From: Streptomyces genisteinicus
GTDB taxonomy: Bacteria > Actinomycetota > Actinomycetes > Streptomycetales > Streptomycetaceae
Assembly (NCBI RefSeq): GCF_014489615.1
Contig: NZ_CP060825.1
Location: 5,874,001-5,938,000 of the forward strand
Direction of reading: 5' to 3'
Length of the DNA: 64,000 nt
In this document: in pieces, positions 9,233-15,925 of the stretch
How positions within the stretch are numbered: the stretch's first letter is position 1
Layout of the letters: every line of letters starts with the position of its first letter
The notes under the pieces: model-generated
Told to the model about the DNA's origin: nothing
Databases searched by the model: none
The model's input: the letters and a program-made list of their open reading frames with translations, nothing else
Translations under genes and position numbers: made by a program

Positions 9233-10426
9233 ATGGATCCCCACGCTTCTCCGGCACCGGGTGCCGTGCTTCCCGCCCCCCTTCCCCCGCACGGCGGCGG
9301 CCCGGCCCCCGCGGTGCGCCCCGCCGTGACCGAACTGCGCCTGTCCGCCTTCAAATCGCATCGCGCGGCGGTTCTCCCCATCGCCCCGCTCACCCTCTTC
9401 GCCGGGGCGAGCGGCAGCGGCAAGTCGAGTGCCCTCCACGCCTACGAGGCCCTGGCCCGGCTCGCCGCCGGGCAGGGCCTCGACCGCGCCTTTCCCGAGT
9501 CCGACGCCTGCGTCCCCGAGTGGGCGAAGCCCGACCGGCAGGGCCGGCGCGGCTTCCGGATCGGCTGCACCGTACGCGGCGCCGCCGGCGAGGTCCGGCT
9601 CGATCTCGCGGTGCAGGCCGAGCCCGATCTGCGGATCGTCGGCGAGCGGCTGACCTGCGACGGCGACGTCGTCCTCGCCACGGCCCTGCGCGAACCGCGC
9701 CGCCGCACGGTCGAGGCCGCCTGGCACACCTCCGGCACCGCCGGGGTCACCCGCGCCGCGCTCCCCGACGACCGGCTCGGCACCCCGCTCCTCCCGCTGC
9801 ACGTCGCCGGACGGACGGCCGCGCAGTTACGCGTCCTCGCGGCGGCCGAACAGGTGGTGATGGCGCTGCGGTCGGCGTTCGCCTGCGACCCCCGGCCCGA
9901 GCGGATGCGCGCGCCGGTGCCCGCCGGAAGCGGCCGGCTGCGGCGCGGCTGCGACAACCTGGCCGAGGTGCTGCACCGCACCCGCAGGGAGTGCGCCCGG
10001 CGGCACGCGAGGCTCACGGCGGCGGCGCGGTCCGGCTGCGCCGGCGACATCGCGGACGTCCGCGTGGAGCAGACGCCCGACGGGGCGGTCCGCGCGCTGT
10101 TCGGCCGGGGCGCCGCGGCCCCCGCGACTCCCGTCGGACGCCTCGGCGAAGGCGAACTGCGCTATCTGGCGCTCGCGCTGGTGCTGCTCACCGGACCCGG
10201 GGTGCTCGCCGTCGACCAGGTCGCGGAGGTGCCGGAGGCGTACCAGTCGCTCACCGTCGTCGCGGACGGCCTCGACCGCTGCCTGCATCCGGCGCAGACC
10301 CGCGAACTGGCGCTGCTGGCCGTGGAGATGTGTGCCCGCGGACACATCCGGCTGATCGGCTCCGTCTCCGACGCCGGCCCGGTACGGGCGATGGCCGGGG
10401 TGTCGGTGGTGGACCTGGTGCGGTGA
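9233..10426 (+). CDS. ABC/RecF-type AAA ATPase of unknown role
   Basis: 397 residues from ATG 9233. The N-terminal strand TELRLSAFKSHR is followed by the Walker A motif GASGSGKSS (about residues 62-70), as in RecF/SMC/AAA_21 proteins. Near the C-terminus there is an ABC signature-like GRLGEGELRYLALAL, then Walker B-like GVLAVDQV (with Gln after the Asp where Glu is usual) and a final switch-like region. There is no transmembrane segment and no partner permease, so it is a soluble solitary ATPase, perhaps related to DNA repair or defence ATPases. Neither neighbour is functionally linked. The substrate is unknown. Confidence 0.7.
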   Translation: MDPHASPAPGAVLPAPLPPHGGGPAPAVRPAVTELRLSAFKSHRAAVLPIAPLTLFAGASGSGKSSALHAYEALARLAAGQGLDRAFPESDACVPEWAKPDRQGRRGFRIGCTVRGAAGEVRLDLAVQAEPDLRIVGERLTCDGDVVLATALREPRRRTVEAAWHTSGTAGVTRAALPDDRLGTPLLPLHVAGRTAAQLRVLAAAEQVVMALRSAFACDPRPERMRAPVPAGSGRLRRGCDNLAEVLHRTRRECARRHARLTAAARSGCAGDIADVRVEQTPDGAVRALFGRGAAAPATPVGRLGEGELRYLALALVLLTGPGVLAVDQVAEVPEAYQSLTVVADGLDRCLHPAQTRELALLAVEMCARGHIRLIGSVSDAGPVRAMAGVSVVDLVR

Positions 10427-10517
10427 CAGCCGCCGTTCTCCCCGGGCGAGGCTCCCGCTCGGACCGCCGGGGCCCCGGCCACCGGCCCCCGGCCTCGGGC
10501 CCCCTGCGCCGGGGCGC

Positions 10518-10880
10518 TCAGGGCGCGTGCCGCCGGGGGACGAGGCCGTACGCCGCGAACGGTGCCACCAGAAGGCCGAACTGTTCGGCAGTCAGCCTGT
10601 GCCGTGTCAGGACCGCCCGCGCCGCGACGGATATCGCGACGCGGGCGTCGGAGTGGAGCCCGGCACGGTGGGCGTCGAGCTCCTCGGCGCGGGGGAGGAG
10701 ACCGGCCCGGATGCGGCGGTCGAGTGCCGAGTTCCGCGCGGCGGACGGGACCGCCGCGTCGCTCGCCTCCCGGCCGCCCTCGTCGGCGAGGTCGAGCATC
10801 CGCTCGAACGCCGAGTGCAGAGCGGGGGCCGGCAGGCCGACGGCCGCATCGACGAACCGCTCGGTCACGATGTCCGGCAT
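10518..10880 (-). CDS. Conserved-looking hypothetical protein
   Basis: About 120 residues, read from ATG at 10880 (GGAG six bases upstream); an in-frame GTG lies at 10886. The protein is helical and rich in Ala/Arg (for example RFVDAAVGLPAPALHSAFERMLDLADEGG), with no signal peptide or membrane segment. The sequence EQFGLLVAPFAAYGLVPRRH closes it. I do not recognise a family. It is divergent from the MazG-like gene at 11033. Confidence 0.55.
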   Translation of the reverse strand: MPDIVTERFVDAAVGLPAPALHSAFERMLDLADEGGREASDAAVPSAARNSALDRRIRAGLLPRAEELDAHRAGLHSDARVAISVAARAVLTRHRLTAEQFGLLVAPFAAYGLVPRRHAP

Positions 10881-11032
10881 GGTCACTCCGTCGTGTCGGG
10901 ATCACGGTCCGCGGCTGCCGCGGCCGCCTCATGATGCCCGAAGGCGTGCGGTCCGGGCGCCGTCGGCCTGGGATCATGGGACGGATCCGAGGCCCCGCCT
11001 CCCGGAGGCCGGGGCGTCCAGGAAGGAGACAG

Positions 11033-11365
11033 GTGACGCGGGACGACGGACTCGACGTGGCGGGACTCCAGCGCAGGCTCGCCGGCTTCGCGGCGGCGCG
11101 AGGCTGGGAGCCGTACCACACGCCCAAGAACCTGGCCGCGGCGCTCAGCGTGGAGGCCGCCGAGCTGGTCGAGATCTTCCAGTGGCTGACTCCCGAGGAG
11201 TCGGCCGCCGTGATGGAGGACCCCGAGAGCGCTCACCGGGTCAGGGACGAGGCGGCGGACGTGCTCGCCTATCTCCTCCAGTTCTGCGAGGTGCTCGGGG
11301 TCGACGTGCTGGAGGCCCTGCGGGACAAGATCGACCGCAACGAGCGGCGCTTCCCGGCCCCTTGA
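11033..11365 (+). CDS. MazG-like nucleotide pyrophosphohydrolase (dCTPase type)
   Basis: 110 residues, GTG start at 11033 with GGAAGGAGAC five bases upstream. The order LQRRLAGFAAARGW, HTPKNLAAALSVEAAELVEIFQW, then EAADVLAYLLQFCEVLGVD and DKIDRNERRFP matches the all-alpha NTP pyrophosphatase family, closest to dCTP pyrophosphatase 1 (RS21-C6). Metal ligands are the E-x-x-E of VEAAELVE and the E/D of DEAADV. It likely hydrolyses non-canonical or excess dNTPs to dNMP and PPi (nucleotide pool cleaning). It is single-copy, and a strong terminator follows. Confidence 0.85.
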   Translation: MTRDDGLDVAGLQRRLAGFAAARGWEPYHTPKNLAAALSVEAAELVEIFQWLTPEESAAVMEDPESAHRVRDEAADVLAYLLQFCEVLGVDVLEALRDKIDRNERRFPAP

Positions 11366-11374
11366 CCCAGGGGG

Positions 11375-11416
11375 ACCGGGCCCCGGGCCCCTGACCCACC
11401 GGGGCCGGGGCCCGGT
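11375..11416 (+). terminator. GC-rich hairpin terminator after the MazG-like gene
   Basis: A 17-nt left arm (11375-11391) pairs with a 16-nt right arm (11401-11416) with a single bulged base and a 9-nt loop, 10 bp after the stop codon. It has no U-tract, as is common in Streptomyces. Confidence 0.7.
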
Positions 11417-11533
11417 GGCGCGCCCGTCCCGGGCGCCGTGTCCGCGGCCGTCCCACGCGCCCGGGGACGAGGGGCACGCCGTGCCGTCGGTGGTGCCGCG
11501 TACACCCCTTTGTCACTCTTCGGAGTCATCGAG

Positions 11534-11560
11534 TTATCCACAATCGCCTTGGTGTCCACA
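11534..11560 (+). promoter_or_regulatory. Pair of DnaA-box-like sequences
   Basis: TTATCCACA at 11534-11542 is a perfect classical DnaA box. GTGTCCACA at 11552-11560 differs by one base from the Streptomyces consensus TTGTCCACA. Both have the same orientation and are 18 bp apart, in a locally AT-richer stretch (11510-11640) before the gene at 11653. Two boxes are too few for an origin; they may titrate DnaA or couple the downstream gene to it. Confidence 0.5.
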
Positions 11561-11652
11561 GATTTCCGAATTCCCCTGGCTTTTCTGGTCGATGACCTTC
11601 ACTCTGGGTAATGAACAGTGTGGGCGGTACATCGTATGAACGGGGGCTCGGC

Positions 11653-12144
11653 ATGGACGCGTTACGGCTCATCGAGATCAGCGGACGGGCGCTGCGGGAG
11701 AGCGAGCAGGGGGCGGAGGCCGCACAGGTGGTGGCCGAGGCCTGGCAGATCCAGGCGCTCGCCCAGGCCATCGGCGGCAGGATCGCCCTCGGCGGTCATC
11801 CCGATCTGAGGGGCGAGGCCACGGCGCTCAGCGAGACCGGCGGCGCCGGCGCCCCCGACCACCCCGCCGTGCGCGGCGGCGGCCCGCGGGCCGTGCAGCT
11901 CACCGAAGTGGCCCGTCCCGAAGCGGTGTTGACCGCACTGCTGGGGCTGCTGGGGGACGTCGGCATCGCCCTGGTCGCCGTCGCCTGCGCCACCGACGAC
12001 GAAGGTCTCTACTGGCAGTGCATCGAGACCATAGACGCGGCCGACGAGTCCAGCGACCGTGTCCGCGCGATGCTGCGGCGTCTCGCCGAACGGGAGCGCG
12101 AGAGGCCGCCCGAGACCGTCAGGGGGCGCGCGGGCCCGCAATGA
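11653..12144 (+). CDS. Hypothetical protein, possibly DUF6099 family
   Basis: 163 residues from ATG 11653 (GGGGG upstream). The N-terminus DALRLIEISGRALRESEQGAEAAQVVAEAWQIQALAQAIGG is helical; a variable Gly/Ala linker and an Ala/Leu-rich second half (LTALLGLLGDVGIALVAVACATDDEGLYWQCIETIDAADES) follow. The pattern resembles the small actinobacterial DUF6099 proteins, but I assign this from memory of the N-terminus only. No catalytic motif or true transmembrane helix is evident. Upstream lie two DnaA-box-like sequences. Confidence 0.6.
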   Translation: MDALRLIEISGRALRESEQGAEAAQVVAEAWQIQALAQAIGGRIALGGHPDLRGEATALSETGGAGAPDHPAVRGGGPRAVQLTEVARPEAVLTALLGLLGDVGIALVAVACATDDEGLYWQCIETIDAADESSDRVRAMLRRLAERERERPPETVRGRAGPQ

Positions 12145-12181
12145 CCCGCGAGGTGTCCGGCCGCCGGTGCAGGATGGAAGC

Positions 12182-13105
12182 ATGGATCTTCGCATCTTCA
12201 CCGAGCCCCAGCAGGGCGCCGACTACGACACCCTCCTCGCCGTCGCCAAGGCCTCCGAGGACCTCGGCTTCGACGCCTTCTTCCGTTCCGACCACTACCT
12301 GAGCATGGGCCCGGTCGACGGCCTTCCCGGACCCACCGACGCATGGATCACGCTTGCGGGGCTGGCCCGCGAGACCCGCACGATCCGTCTCGGCACCCTC
12401 ATGACCGCCGGCACGTTCCGGCTGCCCGGTGTCCTCGCCATCCAGGTCGCCCAGGTCGACCAGATGTCCGGCGGCCGCATCGAACTCGGCCTGGGAGCGG
12501 GCTGGTTCGAGGAGGAGCACCGCGCGTACGGCATCCCCTTCCCCAAGGAGCGGATCGCCAGGCTGGAGGAGCAGCTGGCGATCGTCACCGGCCTGTGGTC
12601 CACCGGTGAGGGCGAGCGGTTCAGCTACGAGGGCACCCACTACCAGCTCACCGACTCGCCGGCCCTGCCGAAGCCCGTGCAGCCGAGGATTCCGGTGCTC
12701 ATCGGCGGCCACGGTGCCGTCCGCACGCCGCGTCTGGCCGCCCGGTACGCGGACGAGTTCAACCTGCCCTTCGCCTCCCTCGAGGACACCGAGCGCCAGT
12801 TCGGACGGGTCCGGGACGCCGCCCGGGAGGCCGGCCGCGACCCGGGCGACATCGTCTACTCCAACGCCCTGGTGGTCTGCGTAGGCAAGGACGAGGCCGA
12901 GGTCGCCCGGCGTGCGGCGGCGATCGGCCGCGGGGCGGACGAGCTCCGGGCGGACGGCCTCGCCGGCTCCCCGGCCGAGGTCGTCGACAAGATCGGCCGC
13001 TACGCGGAGAAGGGGGCCTCCCGGATCTATCTCCAGGTGCTCGACCTCGACGACCTCGACCACCTGGAACTGATCTCCTCCCAGGTCCAGTCCCAGCTCT
13101 CCTGA
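12182..13105 (+). CDS. LLM-class (luciferase-like) F420-dependent oxidoreductase
   Basis: 307 residues from ATG 12182. Family features: DLRIFTEPQQGADY at the N-terminus, FFRSDHYLSMG, LGTLMTAGTFRLPGVLAIQVAQVDQMSGGRIELGLGAGWFEEEH and PVLIGGHGAVRTPRLAARYADEFN. These are characteristic of TIM-barrel flavin/F420 luciferase-like proteins, and the GAGWFEEEHRAYGIPFP segment is typical of the actinobacterial F420-dependent branch. The substrate is unknown. It lies 37 bp after the hypothetical gene and 67 bp before the homocysteine methyltransferase, without clear functional linkage. Confidence 0.85.
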   Translation: MDLRIFTEPQQGADYDTLLAVAKASEDLGFDAFFRSDHYLSMGPVDGLPGPTDAWITLAGLARETRTIRLGTLMTAGTFRLPGVLAIQVAQVDQMSGGRIELGLGAGWFEEEHRAYGIPFPKERIARLEEQLAIVTGLWSTGEGERFSYEGTHYQLTDSPALPKPVQPRIPVLIGGHGAVRTPRLAARYADEFNLPFASLEDTERQFGRVRDAAREAGRDPGDIVYSNALVVCVGKDEAEVARRAAAIGRGADELRADGLAGSPAEVVDKIGRYAEKGASRIYLQVLDLDDLDHLELISSQVQSQLS

Positions 13106-13172
13106 CCCAGTCGCCGCCCGGGGCGCGGACCCGCCCGTCCGCGCCCCGGCGGCCCGGCCCCCGGAGGCAGCC

Positions 13173-14084
13173 GTGCGCCCCTCCCGTCCCCTCGCCGCCG
13201 CGCTGGCCGAGCGTGCGCTGGTCCTCGACGGCGGCCTCGCCTGCCGGCTGGAGGCGCAGGGCTGCGATCTGGCGGACGACCTCTGGTCGGCCCGCCTCCT
13301 CGCCGAGGATCCCGCACAGATCGAATCCGCCCACACCGCCTACGTCCGGGCCGGCGCGGAGGTGCTGATCACCGCGAGCTACCAGGCCACCTTCGAGGGC
13401 TTCGCCCGCCGGGGCGCCGGGCCCGCGGAGGCAGCGGAGCTGCTCGCCCTCAGCGTGGACCTGGCGCGCCGGGCCGGGGACGCGGCGCCCCGGGAGGTGT
13501 GGGTGGCGGCATCCGTCGGTCCGTACGGCGCCCATCTCGCCGACGGCAGCGAATACCGCGGCGCCTACGGACTGACCGTGGGCGAGCTGGAGCGCTTCCA
13601 CCGCCCCCGCGTCGAAGCGCTCGTGGCGGCCCGGCCCGACGTGCTGGCGCTGGAGACCGTCCCCGACACGGACGAGGCCCGCGCGCTGCTCGCGGCCACC
13701 GAGGGGTGCGGGGTGCCCCTCTGGCTGTCGTACACCGTCGCCGGCGGGCGGACCCGTGCCGGGCAGGACCTCGCGCAGGCGTTCGCTCTCGCCGCCGGCC
13801 GGGACGACGTCATCGCGGTCGGCGTCAACTGCTGCGACCCGGACGAGGCTGCGAGCGCGGCCGCTCTCGCCGTCCGCACGACCGGCAGACCTGCCGTCGT
13901 CTACCCGAACAGCGGCGAGCGCTGGGACGGCGTCGCGGGGCGGTGGGCGGGAGCCGCGGCCTTCGACCCGCACGAGGCGCCCCGGTGGGCGGCCGCGGGC
14001 GCCCGGCTGATCGGCGGCTGCTGCCGCGTCGGCCCGCGGGGCGTCGCGGGGCTGGCGGCGGCACTCGGAGGCGACCGGCCGTGA
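13173..14084 (+). CDS. mmuM: Homocysteine S-methyltransferase
   Basis: 303 residues, GTG at 13173 behind GGAGGCA. VLDGGLACRLEAQGCDL, ITASYQATFEGF, ASVGPYGAHLADGSEYRG and LALETVPDTDEA are signatures of the MmuM/BHMT family. The three zinc-binding cysteines are present: VNCC (first) and GGCC (second and third). It transfers a methyl group from S-methylmethionine (or SAM) to homocysteine, giving methionine. The gene stands alone with no S-methylmethionine permease beside it. Confidence 0.9.
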   Translation: MRPSRPLAAALAERALVLDGGLACRLEAQGCDLADDLWSARLLAEDPAQIESAHTAYVRAGAEVLITASYQATFEGFARRGAGPAEAAELLALSVDLARRAGDAAPREVWVAASVGPYGAHLADGSEYRGAYGLTVGELERFHRPRVEALVAARPDVLALETVPDTDEARALLAATEGCGVPLWLSYTVAGGRTRAGQDLAQAFALAAGRDDVIAVGVNCCDPDEAASAAALAVRTTGRPAVVYPNSGERWDGVAGRWAGAAAFDPHEAPRWAAAGARLIGGCCRVGPRGVAGLAAALGGDRP

Positions 14085-14293
14085 CGGGCCGGGGACGGGA
14101 CGGGTACGGGTGCGCCGCCGGCGGGGACTCCGCCTCCGGTGCCACGGGCGCCCGGTGGGCGCGCCGCTTCCCGGTGTGACGGGCGCCCGGCGCCGGGCCG
14201 GCAGGGTGAGAGGGGGGACACCCTGTGACACGAGCGCCGGAGTCCGTCGAAAACCGCTGTCCAGGGCTGACGCGGCCGACGATACTCGGACGG

Positions 14294-15925
14294 GTGTTCC
14301 TGACGATCAGTACCTCCGGTACCCCCGAACGCCCCGCCACCGACCTCGGCTTCCTGCTGCACAAGCATCCCGACAAGGCGCAGGCGTTCTCCACCGCGCA
14401 CGGCACGGCCCACGTCTTCTACCCCGAGGCGTCCGCCGAGCGGTGCACCGCCGCGCTGCTGCTGGAGGTCGATCCGGTGGCGCTGGTGCGCCGCGGCAAG
14501 GGCAAGGGCCGGGGGCAGGCCCCCGACGCCGCCCTCGCGCAGTACGTCAACGACCGCCCGTACGCGGCGTCCTCGCTGCTCTCGGTCGCCATGAGCACGG
14601 TCTTCAAGAGCGCCCTGCGCGGCGTGTGCGCCGCTCTGCCCGAGCGCGCCGCCACGCCCCTGCCGCTGCGCGTCGAGGTGCCGGCCGTCGCCGCCCGCGG
14701 CGGCGTCGAGCTGGTCCGCCGGCTCTTCGCGCCACTGGGCTGGACCTCGGTCGAGGCCGAACCGATCCCGCTGGACGAGGAGTTCCCCGGCTGGGGCGAC
14801 TCCCGCTACGTACGGCTCGCCCTGGAGGGCGAGCTCCGGCTCGCGGACGCCCTGCGCCAGCTCTACGTCCTGCTCCCTGTCATGGACGACGCGAAGCACT
14901 ACTGGGTCGCCACCGACGAGGTCGACAAGCTGCTGCGGGCCGGTGAGGGCTGGCTCGCCGACCACCCCGAGCAGCAGCTGATCACCAGCCGCTACCTCTC
15001 CCGGCGGTGGGGCCTGACCCGTCAGGCCATGGAGCGCCTCGAACTCGTCCGCCTCGCCGAGACCGACGACCTCGCCGTCGAGGACGTCGACAACGCCGTC
15101 GACGAGACCACGGACACCGACGAGCGGCCCGTACCGCTCGCGGAGCAGCGCCGGCAGGCGATCCTCGCCGCGCTGCGCGCCCGCGGGGTGCAGCGCGTGG
15201 TCGACCTGGGCTGCGGACAGGGCCAGTTGGTGCAGGCGCTGCTGAAGGACACGCGCTTCACCGAGATCACCGGCGTCGACGTGTCGGTGCGCGCGCTCAC
15301 CGTCGCCGGGCGGCGGCTGAAGCTGGACCGGCTGGGGGAGCGGCAGGCGTCCCGGGTCACCCTGATGCAGGGGTCGCTCACGTACACCGACAAGCGGCTG
15401 GCCGGCTACGACGCGGCCGTCCTCAGCGAGGTGATCGAGCACCTCGACCTGCCGAGGCTGCCGGCGCTGGAGTACGCCGTCTTCGGCGCGGCACGGCCCG
15501 GCACGGTGCTGGTGACCACCCCGAACGTCGAGTACAACGTGCGCTGGGAGAGCCTGCCCGCGGGCCACGCCCGGCACAGCGACCACCGCTTCGAGTGGAC
15601 CCGTGCCCAGTTCCGGGCCTGGGCCGCGGGGGTGGCCGGACGCCACGGCTACACGGTGAGCTTCGCCCCGGTGGGGCCGGACGACCCGGAGGTCGGCCCG
15701 CCCACGCAGATGGCGGTCTTCGAGGCCGCCGTGTCCGGCGGCGCCACCCCGACGGCCACCCCGACGACCGCGACGGCCGGCGCGTCCGGCGGCGCCGTCC
15801 CGACCACCGTCCCGACCGCCGCATCCGCGACGACGGCCGCGTCCGCGACGACGACCCCGACGGCCACCGCGGCCGGCACGACCACCACCGAGCACGAGTC
15901 CGAGAAGGAGGCGACGGCGGCATGA
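14294..15925 (+). CDS. hen1: Hen1: 3'-terminal RNA ribose 2'-O-methyltransferase
   Basis: About 543 residues. The start VFLTISTSGTPERPATDLGFLLHKHP at 14294 matches the usual bacterial Hen1 N-terminus; an in-frame GTG at 14225 has a better ribosome site (GAGGGGGG) and would add 23 residues. The SAM-binding motif LGCGQGQLV, the Mn-binding E-x-x-E-H (SEVIEHLD) and a downstream His (HSDHRFEW) form the catalytic centre. It methylates the 2'-OH at the 3' end of cleaved RNA before Pnkp seals it, making the repaired tRNA resistant to re-cleavage. The last 60 or so residues are a Thr/Ala-rich low-complexity tail. Its stop overlaps the pnkp start (ATGA). Confidence 0.93.
   Translation: MFLTISTSGTPERPATDLGFLLHKHPDKAQAFSTAHGTAHVFYPEASAERCTAALLLEVDPVALVRRGKGKGRGQAPDAALAQYVNDRPYAASSLLSVAMSTVFKSALRGVCAALPERAATPLPLRVEVPAVAARGGVELVRRLFAPLGWTSVEAEPIPLDEEFPGWGDSRYVRLALEGELRLADALRQLYVLLPVMDDAKHYWVATDEVDKLLRAGEGWLADHPEQQLITSRYLSRRWGLTRQAMERLELVRLAETDDLAVEDVDNAVDETTDTDERPVPLAEQRRQAILAALRARGVQRVVDLGCGQGQLVQALLKDTRFTEITGVDVSVRALTVAGRRLKLDRLGERQASRVTLMQGSLTYTDKRLAGYDAAVLSEVIEHLDLPRLPALEYAVFGAARPGTVLVTTPNVEYNVRWESLPAGHARHSDHRFEWTRAQFRAWAAGVAGRHGYTVSFAPVGPDDPEVGPPTQMAVFEAAVSGGATPTATPTTATAGASGGAVPTTVPTAASATTAASATTTPTATAAGTTTTEHESEKEATAA

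Noticed and set aside
11534..11560. DnaA boxes as a replication origin
   Set aside because: Only two boxes and no dnaA/dnaN neighbourhood; Streptomyces oriC has many boxes between dnaA and dnaN.
15720..15915. Thr/Ala repeat at the end of hen1 as a separate gene or minisatellite
   Set aside because: It is in frame with Hen1 up to the pnkp overlap and the DNA repeats are too diverged to count as a tandem array.
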